39,169 nt of DNA from an uncultured Hyphomicrobium sp. (lineage in GTDB: Bacteria > Pseudomonadota > Alphaproteobacteria > Rhizobiales > Hyphomicrobiaceae): contig NZ_CADEFI010000015.1 of assembly GCF_902826555.1 (NCBI RefSeq), positions 40,677-79,845 on the forward strand. The letters are read 5' to 3'. This document shows positions 24,561-32,952 of this stretch, piece by piece. The translations under genes and the position numbers were made by a program. How positions within the stretch are numbered: the stretch's first letter is position 1; each line of letters begins with the position of its first letter. The notes beneath the pieces were generated by a model. That model was not told the DNA's origin and searched no databases. It was given only the letters and a program-made list of their open reading frames with translations.

Positions 24561-25460
24561 CTAGCGATGCCCCCACGGCTTGGTCTTGATCGAAGTGGCC
24601 GCGGCGGCGGACTGAAGCACCTGTACGCTGGGATAGGTGGTGCGCCGGGATTCGATGCTGCCGAACACGCGCTCCCAGCCGTAATCAGCTGCCGTCGCGA
24701 GCGTGTTCGAAGCGATTTTCGAGATCTGCCTGCGCAGGGTGTCTGGTAGCGCCTCAGAGAGATCGTTCCCGGTTGGATTGGCAGGATCCTCGATCTGCAG
24801 CTTGTCGATTTTGTCGGCAAACGCCTCCAGCACGCGGGTGAAGCGGTCTTCCAATGTGCCCGTGTTGTTATCCGCGAGCGCCTCAATCACGAGCAGTTCC
24901 AGCGGGAAGGTCTTCACCCCGATGCGGTTGCGCGTTCTCCAGAGCTTGATCAGCATGATCACATCGGTGCAGCCGCTGTCCCGGACGTGAGCGATGTGCA
25001 GCTCGATATTCGTCTTGAGCCAGTCCTTGTCACCCTCGTTCTGGTGAATGAAAACGTCCCAGTCTTCCTTGTTGACGTAACGGCCGGGCACGAAGTCCAC
25101 CCGCACGTCGATGCCTTTCGGATCTATAAGGCGCAGCGCCGAACGCTTGCGGCGCACCGTGTAGTGCTTGGCTAGAAGTTTGGCCAAATTCTCGTAGATC
25201 TCTTCAAGCGTCTCGCCTGGAGCCGCGTCATCATTCTGGAAATAGCAGACCTGATCCAGATCATAGTCCTCGCGGATAATCGTGCCTTTCGCGCGCGACC
25301 CGCCATGCGTGTACATGATCGTGCTACGGGGATAGGCGTCGCGAACGATCGCCTCGATCTTTTCCGCTTCCGCGTCGAGCGCCTTCCACTCGTCTGAGTG
25401 TTCGTCGAGCTTCTGCGAATTCAGCAGGTCCGTCAGATAGTCATTGTTGCTCATGGGCAT
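24561..25460 (-). CDS. CBASS CD-NTase (cGAS/DncV-like nucleotidyltransferase)
   Basis: This 299-residue enzyme makes the cyclic nucleotide alarm signal of a CBASS antiphage system. The nucleotidyltransferase core is visible: GGSRAKGT (53-60) then the metal-binding pair D67/D69 in DYDLD, with the third carboxylate D122 in VRVDFVPG. The helical lobe follows (VIMLIKLWR, about residue 170). The CBASS clade and nucleotide product cannot be told from sequence alone. The C-terminus ends Trp-Gly-His-Arg, so the Gly that could be conjugated is not terminal. It overlaps the end of the effector gene by 20 bp and abuts the E2 gene. An ATG at 25454 is an alternative start. Confidence 0.93.
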   Translation of the reverse strand: MPMSNNDYLTDLLNSQKLDEHSDEWKALDAEAEKIEAIVRDAYPRSTIMYTHGGSRAKGTIIREDYDLDQVCYFQNDDAAPGETLEEIYENLAKLLAKHYTVRRKRSALRLIDPKGIDVRVDFVPGRYVNKEDWDVFIHQNEGDKDWLKTNIELHIAHVRDSGCTDVIMLIKLWRTRNRIGVKTFPLELLVIEALADNNTGTLEDRFTRVLEAFADKIDKLQIEDPANPTGNDLSEALPDTLRRQISKIASNTLATAADYGWERVFGSIESRRTTYPSVQVLQSAAAATSIKTKPWGHR

Positions 25461-26634
25461 TCACGCTCAGCCTCTCTACGAAGCCGCCTTCTGTTTTGAC
25501 GTTGTCATAGATGCGCAACTCCGGATCGACCTTCGGAAGCAGATCGAAACCACAGGTCACCGCCGCGGGCGCGGGCAGGGCCGGAAACACGTGCAGAACT
25601 TTAAGACCTGGATGCCCGCGCCGGAGCTCTGCCAGGGCGTTGCGGTAGACCGCGCGGAATGCTTCCAGATCCTCCTTCTGTCGAAGAAGGCCGGTGCTTG
25701 GGACCGCATCGACAGGCGAAATCTCATAGACCGAAAACCGCTCGTCCACGTGGGCCGGCAGACTTCCAATATCGATTGCGCCGCTCAGGGACAGGACAAG
25801 CCCGACGGCCGCCGGATCCGTGCCCGTACGAAGCCGCCGCAGTGCAAACCGGGCAGGGGGGGCACCCTCGTACCAGTTCCAGCGGTTCTCGGGGCGCGTG
25901 CGGTGGCACTGATAGAAGTCTGTGGCCACCTTGTTGCTGAGGCTATTGCCGAGATTCACGAGCAACGGGATTGGCGCAAGCGCAAGCACCGACAAGTGAC
26001 GCGTCCGCTCGAGATCGCTCCCCGCCTCGTACAGGAGCGCCGCCCTTCGACGAATGAGATCAGCAGCGAGCTTGTAGAAGGCGCCCGGCTCTTCATCGCC
26101 AAGCCCCGTCAGATCGATGATGTGCGGATCGGCGACCGCATAGCGCGGAAACAGTGCCTCGAACGTCTCAGTCCGATCGACCTCGACAACCTGAGAACCG
26201 ATCTTCACTTTCAGCTGCAGCACCGTGGTCTGGGTGCTTGGCCCGTATTCAGTCACCCGCTGGATGCGGGCCTCATGCTCGCGCTTGCGCAGCTCTAGAA
26301 AAGGGCGGGTATAGCGCTCCTCGTTATCGTCGATCAGCTTGTGATCCGGACGGCACAACAGCATCAGGTTGTCGATATTGTTGATGTCGGCGGGCCGGTC
26401 CTCCTCGCCGCGCGGACCGCGCTCGCTGAAGGCTACGATGTGAGCATCCTCAGCGAAATTGCCGCGCTCGCCGGTCAGCGGATGCCTGTACAGAAACACG
26501 TTGCAGAACTCGCAACGGCCGGCCGATCGAGCCACCAGCTCGGCGTGCGTCGAATCGGGGATTTTGGAGCGCGGCACCAGAATGACGGGCGAGCGTCTTG
26601 TGCACGGTGTTTCCGCAAGAGGCTGTTTTGACAT
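25441..26634 (-). CDS. cap5: CBASS effector nuclease Cap5 (HNH-SAVED)
   Basis: This 397-residue effector pairs an N-terminal HNH DNase with a C-terminal SAVED sensor. Zinc/HNH residues are seen at C41/C44 (CEFC), H65 in EDAHIVAFS, N89 in IDNLMLLC with C94, and H98. The SAVED part runs from about 150 to the end (LSVLALAPIPLLVNLGN and LKVLHVFPALPAPAA are typical of it). Binding of the cyclic nucleotide by SAVED is known to assemble the protein and switch on double-strand DNA degradation, causing cell death. It is the first gene of the operon, with an AGAGGGA ribosome site 7 nt before the ATG. Confidence 0.93.
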   Translation of the reverse strand: MSKQPLAETPCTRRSPVILVPRSKIPDSTHAELVARSAGRCEFCNVFLYRHPLTGERGNFAEDAHIVAFSERGPRGEEDRPADINNIDNLMLLCRPDHKLIDDNEERYTRPFLELRKREHEARIQRVTEYGPSTQTTVLQLKVKIGSQVVEVDRTETFEALFPRYAVADPHIIDLTGLGDEEPGAFYKLAADLIRRRAALLYEAGSDLERTRHLSVLALAPIPLLVNLGNSLSNKVATDFYQCHRTRPENRWNWYEGAPPARFALRRLRTGTDPAAVGLVLSLSGAIDIGSLPAHVDERFSVYEISPVDAVPSTGLLRQKEDLEAFRAVYRNALAELRRGHPGLKVLHVFPALPAPAAVTCGFDLLPKVDPELRIYDNVKTEGGFVERLSVNAHEQQ

Positions 26635-26699
26635 AACTTTTCCCTCTGCGTGGCTTTCGCGTCTGGGCCCCGCCCGTGGCGTCCTGCGTTAGTTCATAT

Positions 26700-26726
26700 G
26701 TTGCGTTTGTTGCACTTATTGCATAT
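26700..26726. promoter_or_regulatory. Three tandem 9-bp repeats in the CBASS/toxin-antitoxin divergent promoter
   Basis: Three consecutive 9-mers (gttgcgttt, gttgcactt, attgcatat) share the core TTGC at 9-bp spacing. They lie between the divergent starts of cap5 (26634, minus) and the antitoxin (26774, plus). The helix-turn-helix antitoxin is the natural candidate to bind them. A possible sigma-70 pair for the plus direction overlaps them: TTGCAC at 26711 and TAGGAT at 26733, 16 bp apart. Confidence 0.45.
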
Positions 26727-26773
26727 ATGGGCTAGGATGAACCTATGTCAAGCGTAAAGAACGGAGCACGAAC

Positions 26774-27220
26774 ATGACTCGCCGACTTACCCCCAACACG
26801 CCCGTTGTGCCGTCGGCAGCGTCAGTGGAATTTGCAACCCAGATGTTGCGACAACTGGAGGCTGATCCGGCGCGCTTTGTCGTGCAGGACAGACTGACCG
26901 ACACTGAAATCGAGATCGATGAGACGGTTTTCGACCTCATCCGGCTGTTGCTCATCACGGTTGCTAGCAATCGCGCCGTGTCACTCATGCCGATCGACCA
27001 CGAGCTCACCACGCATCAGGCGGCGCGCTTCCTGAATGTGTCGCGCCCCTATCTCGTGCGTCTGCTTGACGAAAACAAAATCGTGCATCGCAAAGTCGGC
27101 ACGCACAGGCGTGTCCGGCTGGAGGATTTGCTGAAATATAAGGAATTCACCAAAATCGAAGGCGAAACGGCCAAAGACGAGTTGGCCGAAATCAGCCAGA
27201 AGAACGACATGGGGTATTAA
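26774..27220 (+). CDS. Antitoxin with excisionase-type helix-turn-helix
   Basis: This 148-residue protein has a winged helix-turn-helix of the MerR/excisionase type in its C-terminal half. ELTTHQAARFLNVSRPYLVRLL (about 77-98) is followed by a wing (KVGTHRRVRLEDLLKYK). It is read directly into the PIN-domain gene, whose start follows the stop codon without a gap, the standard layout of an antitoxin-toxin pair. It probably neutralises the toxin and represses its own promoter, perhaps through the three 9-bp repeats upstream. The ATG has a GGAG ribosome site. Excision of a mobile element is unlikely, as no integrase is near. Confidence 0.85.
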   Translation: MTRRLTPNTPVVPSAASVEFATQMLRQLEADPARFVVQDRLTDTEIEIDETVFDLIRLLLITVASNRAVSLMPIDHELTTHQAARFLNVSRPYLVRLLDENKIVHRKVGTHRRVRLEDLLKYKEFTKIEGETAKDELAEISQKNDMGY

Positions 27221-27790
27221 TTGCCGGGTTTCACCGCTCTTTTAGACGCCTGTGTGCTTTACCCGGCACCCGTTCGCGATCTCCTGATCGAGACTGCGAA
27301 CACAGGCGTCTATCGGGCGCGGTGGAGCGACGAGATCCACGATGAGTGGTCCCGCCACTTACAGGCCAACAATCCTAAGGTAACCTCACAAACCGTCTCG
27401 CGGGTGCGCGAGCTGATGAATATTGCGGTGCCGGACGCGCTCGTGACTGGCTACGAGTCGCTGATCCCCACGCTCAATCTTCCCGATCCCGATGACCGGC
27501 ACGTGCTTGCGGCAGCAATTGTCGGACGCGCGGATGTGATCGTGACCACCAACCTCAAGGATTTTCCACCGGACTTGCTCGCACCCTTCGGTATCGAAGC
27601 CCAGCATCCGGATGAGTTCTTGATGCACCAGCGTGATCTCAATCACGACCGCTTTCTCGAATGCGTGAAGCGCATCCGGTCCCGACTCGTCAATCCGGAG
27701 CTCTCACCGGATGATTACATTGAGCGGCTGCGGCGCTGTCAGCTTGTGCTGGTCGCCGATGCGCTCCAATGCGTGCGGCGGATCATCTAG
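27221..27790 (+). CDS. PIN-domain toxin (VapC-like ribonuclease)
   Basis: This 189-residue protein has the PIN acidic residues: D9 in LLDACVLYP, D91/D92 in DPDDRHVLAAAI, and N111/D114 in VTTNLKDFP. PIN toxins cleave RNA with a Mg or Mn ion. The C-terminal 60 residues (LSPDDYIERLRRCQ) form an extra helical extension. Translation starts at a TTG immediately after the antitoxin stop, so it is coupled and weak, as toxins often are. The stop codon at 27788 is followed by an open stretch in the same frame leading into the next gene. Confidence 0.87.
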   Translation: MPGFTALLDACVLYPAPVRDLLIETANTGVYRARWSDEIHDEWSRHLQANNPKVTSQTVSRVRELMNIAVPDALVTGYESLIPTLNLPDPDDRHVLAAAIVGRADVIVTTNLKDFPPDLLAPFGIEAQHPDEFLMHQRDLNHDRFLECVKRIRSRLVNPELSPDDYIERLRRCQLVLVADALQCVRRII

Positions 27791-27874
27791 CCTGCGCTAT
27801 TTGCAGCCTCGGCGGAAAGATCAAGGGAAGACTGGAAAGCACTTGAAGCTGAGCACTATGGTCTCGCGTCGGAC

Positions 27875-28834
27875 GTGCCCCTTGCCAATTGTGCGAACTA
27901 CGAACAACTGCTTCGGATCTCACTGACGCGCATGGACCTCAAAGCAGACATCCGACGCCATGTCATGGCAACCCTGCCTCACGACCCGTCAGATACAGAT
28001 GCGACAAGCGAACTCGCTTCAATGGATATTGGGCGTTTGCTGGTTACGTATCATAATTGGCTAAGTCGGCTCATCCGCCCCGTTGCTCGCTCGGTACATC
28101 TATCGAAGGCGTACCAAGCAAACCCCATGCGGGCGCAGTTCAGCGCTCCTTTGCGGGACATTCTGTCATCTCTCGAACGCGGCCGCGATCTCACGCCACG
28201 ACTAAGCAAGGACGTTGCGCTTGGCTATGTTGCCGGTTCGCGCTCAACGAGCAGAGACAAGGATCTCCTTTTGAACGACTGGGGCGTGCACCATCTCCAC
28301 CTGGGCACCGGCCCCGATCAGAACAATCCGAACTTCATCGCGAGGACGGACGAGTTGTTGCTGGTTATGCTTCTGTCCAACACAGCGTACGTGATCGACA
28401 TCTTCGCACACAAGCAATGGACGAGCCGCGCGATCGTACGGGCGGCGATCGACAGCTGGCCCAACGTCGAGCTGTTTCCTCAGGTCAAAGGCGTGCTGCC
28501 AAGCCGCAATGGCTACACCGAGGCCGAGCATCTCAAATTGCGCAAGAGCGGAATACTGACATCTGTAGACATAGATGGGCAGGTCTATATCGGCCGGGGC
28601 TTTCTATCTACCGCAGGTACCAGCTCAAGCTCGCAACGCGCTGCCGACTTGCTTCTCGACCAAGTTGAGGATTTTGAGGATCAGTGGAAGCAGGCCCCAG
28701 ACAGCATCAGAGCAATGATTGCGGCGAAAGGCGATGTGTGCCCGAACACGCCCGACTTCGAGTTTATATTCACCGAGACAACCCATGGCGTACTTGAAAA
28801 AGTGAGCGGTACTCTGCTGCAGTTCGCGAGCTAG
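27875..28834 (+). CDS. Unrecognised protein, N-terminus uncertain
   Basis: This frame encodes 319 residues from a GTG at 27875. Visible segments include NDWGVHHLHLG (about 134-144), a conserved-looking His-rich motif, and IDIFAHKQWTSRAI (about residue 174). I do not recognise the family. The same frame is open upstream back to the PIN gene's stop at 27788, and that stretch (EDWKALEAEHYG) also looks like protein. The stretch holds no ATG, GTG or TTG in frame, so the N-terminus may be truncated or use a rare start. It heads the plus-strand run of CoiA-like, HEPN and nuclease-like genes, so a defence role is plausible but unproven. Confidence 0.65.
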   Translation: MPLANCANYEQLLRISLTRMDLKADIRRHVMATLPHDPSDTDATSELASMDIGRLLVTYHNWLSRLIRPVARSVHLSKAYQANPMRAQFSAPLRDILSSLERGRDLTPRLSKDVALGYVAGSRSTSRDKDLLLNDWGVHHLHLGTGPDQNNPNFIARTDELLLVMLLSNTAYVIDIFAHKQWTSRAIVRAAIDSWPNVELFPQVKGVLPSRNGYTEAEHLKLRKSGILTSVDIDGQVYIGRGFLSTAGTSSSSQRAADLLLDQVEDFEDQWKQAPDSIRAMIAAKGDVCPNTPDFEFIFTETTHGVLEKVSGTLLQFAS

Positions 28835-28902
28835 GCTCAACATACTTCCAGTACGTGAATGCGTTTAGACTCCATCCGGTCTCCGAAGGCTCAAACTGAA
28901 CA

Positions 28903-29754
28903 ATGCAGTTCGCGATCGTCGACAGTAAACGCCGTCAGGCGTTTCAAGGAGGAAGGGGCAGGTGCCCGACATGTGGAGCCCAATTGATTGCCAAATGCGG
29001 CCCCAGGGTCCTGCATCACTGGGCGCATTCAGGGCGACGCAACTGCGATCCCTGGTGGGAGAATGAGACGGATTGGCACCGCGGGTGGAAAAACCTGTTT
29101 CCAGAGTCCTGCCGCGAGGTGTCTCACGTCGCGGCTAACGGCGAAGTGCACCGGGCCGATATCCGGACGCCGACCGGCATCTTTATCGAGGTCCAGCATT
29201 CCGCGATCACTGACGAGGAGCGCCTCTCCCGCGAAGCCTTCTATGGCAATCTTGTGTGGGTGATTGACGGGCGATCCTTTCGGAAGAATTTCGATATCTA
29301 TCACCTCCTACCCGACCCCACGTCTGAGATTGCGCAGGACCTCGTTTGGGAAAAGGCGCGACGTCACAAACATGGAGCCAATGCGGGTCTCTTCTATCGG
29401 TTGTCGGAGTGCAAAAGGGACGATCCGGATGTGACCAAAGCATCTTTGCGAGGAGGCCGGATCCACGGCTTTCACGAGATCGAAGCGCAGGTGAACGACG
29501 CGTACAGAGGGCATGACCAATTCGACTGGATTCGCCCTCACAGAACATGGCTGGATGCCACCTGTCCGGTTTGTATTGACTTTGGCGACGACCATCTCGC
29601 TCGTCTGGAAATCTATGACGAATCACGCCTTCAATGCGTTCGACTGGTTTCGAAGCGCAAATTTGTCCACGACACCCTGAATGAAACGGCAGCTTCGGCC
29701 ATAGCAACGCGGTTCTATCCTTTAGGTCCGCGTCACGACGGTGCGTCCCAATGA
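28903..29754 (+). CDS. CoiA-like nuclease
   Basis: This 283-residue protein resembles the competence protein CoiA family. An N-terminal zinc-finger-like part (CPTCGAQL, about 25-32) is followed by HHWAHSG, NETDWHRGWKNLFP, HRADIRTPTGIFIEVQHS and REAFYGNLVWVID. The D88 and E96 of the ADI...IEVQ motif match the PD-(D/E)XK-like nuclease core of that family. A second Cys pair (CPVC, about 223) is near the C-terminus. Standing here between island genes, it is more likely a defence nuclease than a natural-transformation factor. It ends 17 bp before the HEPN gene, suggesting cotranscription. Confidence 0.75.
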   Translation: MQFAIVDSKRRQAFQGGRGRCPTCGAQLIAKCGPRVLHHWAHSGRRNCDPWWENETDWHRGWKNLFPESCREVSHVAANGEVHRADIRTPTGIFIEVQHSAITDEERLSREAFYGNLVWVIDGRSFRKNFDIYHLLPDPTSEIAQDLVWEKARRHKHGANAGLFYRLSECKRDDPDVTKASLRGGRIHGFHEIEAQVNDAYRGHDQFDWIRPHRTWLDATCPVCIDFGDDHLARLEIYDESRLQCVRLVSKRKFVHDTLNETAASAIATRFYPLGPRHDGASQ

Positions 29755-29771
29755 TGGGCCCGGAGACATGA

Positions 29772-31139
29772 ATGGATTCCATACATCCCGAGGCTCGACG
29801 GAACATCAATGAGCGGGCCCTTGCACTGCTTGAAACATTCCGCCGTTACAAGCCTCCGCCGACGGGCAAGCCGAAATTTCCCAGTGAGAGGATTCCGGCC
29901 GCTGTCCTGGCCGACGATGACTTCATCGACGTCCGCATACTGACCGTCGCGGACCCCTATGGAAGGACGCTCGCAAAGTTCTATCACCACGGATCGGCGA
30001 TGGTGGGACTCAAAGAAGAAGACTATCCTGATCTTTCCAAGATTGTCGGAGCTCTGCAAAAAGTTGCGGCTCTACGAAACAGACTGAGCGAGACGTTCCT
30101 TGAAGATCATGTTTTTCTGTGGTGCCGCGGAAGATTGCGGGATGGCTATACGGGAACCCTAATCGACTATCTTGAGATGCAAATCTCTGCTGACGTCCAC
30201 CCGCGAACGGTTTGGGCGCCGATATCCTCGCTCGAGGTGGAGCATGAATTTACGATTGGCGACAGTCGGATCTGCCCGATCACCGCTCAGTTCCTGAATG
30301 ATTTGGAACTTCGATCAGAAGGAGCCGTAGCGCCGGAAGATAGAGAGCACAGCCGGGCGTACTTCCAGTCTCTCAGACAGAAGATGCAGGGCCACGCAGC
30401 AGTCGTAGTTGAAACCGACGCTGAGCCAGTTCGGGCATTTGAGCTCGCAATGGCGAAAGCTGAAGCTGCCATAGGCATCCTGCGTCTATTCTCCCAAGCG
30501 GCCTTGGATCCCGGCTTGATTTGTCCTTGTGCGCTTCTAGGAACAGAACATTTACCGATAGCGCGGGCTGTACTTGTTGCGAACGGCCAGTTTGCGGGGG
30601 CGAGGAGTCAATCGGCGAGCAAGAGCATGGGCCACTGGCGTCTGGACGCGGATCTCATCCGAGAAATCAAGGGCGCTGGCCTCGACGACACGGCCGCTCT
30701 TATCAAGCTTCAGAAGCCAACTGCCTTCCAGACGGTCGTGCTAGCAAGCCATCTCAGATACTCAAAAAGCACGATGGTCGATGACCTTGGTGATCGACTG
30801 GTCTACATGCTAACGGCGCTTGAGAGTCTGTATTTGAAGGATGGATCAGAGCAGATCGGCCAGAATCTGGGTGAACGCTTGGCTTTCACAACCGCGCACA
30901 CAGCCGACGAACGAGAGAAAGTCATAAGGAATGTGAAGGCGATATATAAGTTTCGTTCCAACTACCTGCATCATGGCGCGACGATAAGCGAACGCCACGA
31001 AATCGGGGACTTTATGATGACGGCATATAACGGCCTCGAGGTTGCCAGACGGAACAACGAAAACTTTCCAAGTGTCGAGGAATTTTGCAGCGCAGTCGAC
31101 CGCTATAAGCTTGGCGGAGTCCGCCCCTTCAGGGGCTAA
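29772..31139 (+). CDS. ApeA-like HEPN-domain protein, candidate abortive-infection RNase
   Basis: This 455-residue protein has a long N-terminal region without a recognised domain and a C-terminal HEPN module (about 335-445). The module has the segment DRLVYMLTALESLYL and the RNase motif R395-x4-H400 in RSNYLHHG. HEPN proteins of the ApeA type cut RNA (tRNA in studied cases) and stop growth on phage infection. It starts 17 bp after the CoiA-like gene with a GGAG ribosome site, so the pair may work together. No toxin partner or antitoxin adjoins it. The HEPN call is good; the antiphage role is inferred. Confidence 0.78.
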   Translation: MDSIHPEARRNINERALALLETFRRYKPPPTGKPKFPSERIPAAVLADDDFIDVRILTVADPYGRTLAKFYHHGSAMVGLKEEDYPDLSKIVGALQKVAALRNRLSETFLEDHVFLWCRGRLRDGYTGTLIDYLEMQISADVHPRTVWAPISSLEVEHEFTIGDSRICPITAQFLNDLELRSEGAVAPEDREHSRAYFQSLRQKMQGHAAVVVETDAEPVRAFELAMAKAEAAIGILRLFSQAALDPGLICPCALLGTEHLPIARAVLVANGQFAGARSQSASKSMGHWRLDADLIREIKGAGLDDTAALIKLQKPTAFQTVVLASHLRYSKSTMVDDLGDRLVYMLTALESLYLKDGSEQIGQNLGERLAFTTAHTADEREKVIRNVKAIYKFRSNYLHHGATISERHEIGDFMMTAYNGLEVARRNNENFPSVEEFCSAVDRYKLGGVRPFRG

Positions 31140-31234
31140 TCCAAAATTGCGGACAGTGCGGTGCGCAAACTGGGCCAGCGTCCGCGTCCGCAAAGGCGGG
31201 GAAACCGAACAATAGATTGTTGCCTAGGATTGCT

Positions 31235-32689
31235 ATGGGCGGAGCAGCGAAGTTTAAGAAAAAGAAGCGCCAAGCGGATCATGCGCTGAGCAAGAGATTG
31301 AAGCCTGCGCGGTTCAATCACTATGTCCCTGGCACGCGAAAATCACTGGCGCGCGTCTATGCGCAAGAACTCTCATGGTGGTCGGATCTTGATGAAGCCA
31401 TTCTAGGGTTCGTGTTTAGAGACGTGCATGGCGATGACTACGGTTGGCAGATCTTGCTGCGGGACCGCGCCGGTCGCTTCAGGTCCGTTGACTTGGCGCA
31501 TAGCTTGAAGAGCGAGGATTACGCGACTGTCGGGCTGCGTGATGCGATCGCGAGGACTCTCGAAAAGGGAAACCTTGCCGAGCAGGGGTCGCAGGGAGAC
31601 GAGCCCAACGAGCCCGTAGATTTGCTTCGCGTTCCTGGTGATGTGGATCCATCAAAGTTACATCCCTATTTCAAGATCCTTCTTGAGAGCCCGGCTAACG
31701 CTCCGGCGCGCGCGGTTGTTAGGGAAATTGGTCCCTGGCTGGCACCTTCTGATCCCCACTTCGTGCAGGAGTTCCAGTTCAATCAGTTCGACCAGCGTCT
31801 CTGGGAGCTTTACCTGTGGGCTGCGCTCCGCGAGCTGGGCTTCGATATCACACAACTTGAAGCGCCGGACTTCATGTGCCGCGCACCAGGAATCGAATTC
31901 TGCGTTGAGGCAACTACTGTGGCGCCCTCAACATCGGGCCCGCTAGCGGCACACCCAGAGCCCAAAAACAATGAGGAGATGAAGGAGTTTTTGGCGAACT
32001 ATATGCCGATGAAGTTTGGGTCAGTCCTCACGAGCAAGCTTAGCAAGAAGGATGCACAGGGCCGTCGATACTGGGAGCGAGATGACACGAAGGACAAGCC
32101 CTTCGTATTGGCAGTCGCTGACTTCCATAAGCGAGCCGATCATGAGTCGTCCGGCTCGATGACTTTCACTCAATCAGCACTGTGGCCATATCTCTATGGA
32201 CACCGCGTTGAGTGGAAGATGGTCGATGGACACTTGAATGTTAGCGCAATCAAAAATCAGGAACACAAATTTGGAGAGAAGGTGATTCCCTCCGGGTTCT
32301 TTGATCAGCCTGGCGCCGAGAACGTCTCCGCCGTCCTATTCTCGAATGCTGGCACGCTTTCAAAGTTCGATCGCATGGGTGTCATTGCGGGCTTTGCGGC
32401 CCAAGACCACACCTATCTACGCGTCGGACATAGATTGAACCCAGATCCGAATGCCACGATGGGCATCCCTTTTGCAGAAGACGTAGCCTCGCCGGACTAT
32501 ACCGAGTTCTGGTCCGATGAGCTTCAGATCTTTCACAACCCCAATGCAAAGATTCCCCTCGATCATGCTTGGCTCAGTGGCCTCACACAGTTCTACTTTG
32601 CGGACGGCGAACAGAATTCCATCATCCCCGATCATCACGTCTGGGGTTCACAAACTTTGATACTAGCAAGCACGCCGCCTAAGAGCTGA
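31235..32689 (+). CDS. Large unknown protein with possible PD-(D/E)XK-like core
   Basis: This 484-residue protein begins with a Lys-rich tail (KFKKKKRQ). A central stretch, LWELYLWAALRELGF then APDFMCR and FCVEATT, resembles the helix-strand-strand order of restriction-like nucleases with E191, D212 and E225. The usual catalytic Lys is replaced by T227, so activity is uncertain. The rest has no recognised domain. The ATG at 31235 has an AGGA ribosome site; an upstream TTG at 31217 is less likely. It lies 95 bp after the HEPN gene on the same strand and closes the four-gene run. Confidence 0.65.
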   Translation: MGGAAKFKKKKRQADHALSKRLKPARFNHYVPGTRKSLARVYAQELSWWSDLDEAILGFVFRDVHGDDYGWQILLRDRAGRFRSVDLAHSLKSEDYATVGLRDAIARTLEKGNLAEQGSQGDEPNEPVDLLRVPGDVDPSKLHPYFKILLESPANAPARAVVREIGPWLAPSDPHFVQEFQFNQFDQRLWELYLWAALRELGFDITQLEAPDFMCRAPGIEFCVEATTVAPSTSGPLAAHPEPKNNEEMKEFLANYMPMKFGSVLTSKLSKKDAQGRRYWERDDTKDKPFVLAVADFHKRADHESSGSMTFTQSALWPYLYGHRVEWKMVDGHLNVSAIKNQEHKFGEKVIPSGFFDQPGAENVSAVLFSNAGTLSKFDRMGVIAGFAAQDHTYLRVGHRLNPDPNATMGIPFAEDVASPDYTEFWSDELQIFHNPNAKIPLDHAWLSGLTQFYFADGEQNSIIPDHHVWGSQTLILASTPPKS

Positions 32690-32952
32690 TGCGAAATCGC
32701 ATAGGCTTGCTGTCTGCTCGCCACCCGTGAGCGGACTTGAGCTGCGGATGCAGTAAGGCACTCCAGTGAATACGCGGCGATGTCGGCTCATGGGACATTG
32801 TTGTCGTGGGCCAACTGACCGCAAAAGGTCCCAACAGCCGACATGGGTCGCATTTATGCTCTCGGCTCAGCGCACTTGCGGCTCATGTCCGTTTTCAGGT
32901 GGAGAGCGGGCTTCGTCGCTGGTGACCCTGAGCCGAACGGGTGATTGGAGCA
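32690..32952. other. Gene-free spacer with an imperfect inverted repeat
   Basis: No credible gene is present. The stretch contains the inverted repeat listed separately and several ATGTC/GACAT words. It lies between the plus-strand defence genes and the decayed RHS copy, and looks like rearranged non-coding DNA. Confidence 0.5.
32780..32844. repeat. Imperfect inverted repeat, 17-bp arms
   Basis: ATGTCGGCTCATGGGAC at 32780-32796 is matched by the reverse complement of 32828-32844 at 15 of 17 positions, with a 31-nt loop. It may be a remnant of a mobile repeat or the end of an old insertion. Confidence 0.5.

Noticed and set aside
26774-27220. Excisionase of an integrated element.
   Set aside because: The helix-turn-helix is of excisionase type, but the gene is directly coupled to a PIN toxin and no integrase or attachment site is visible, so an antitoxin role fits better.
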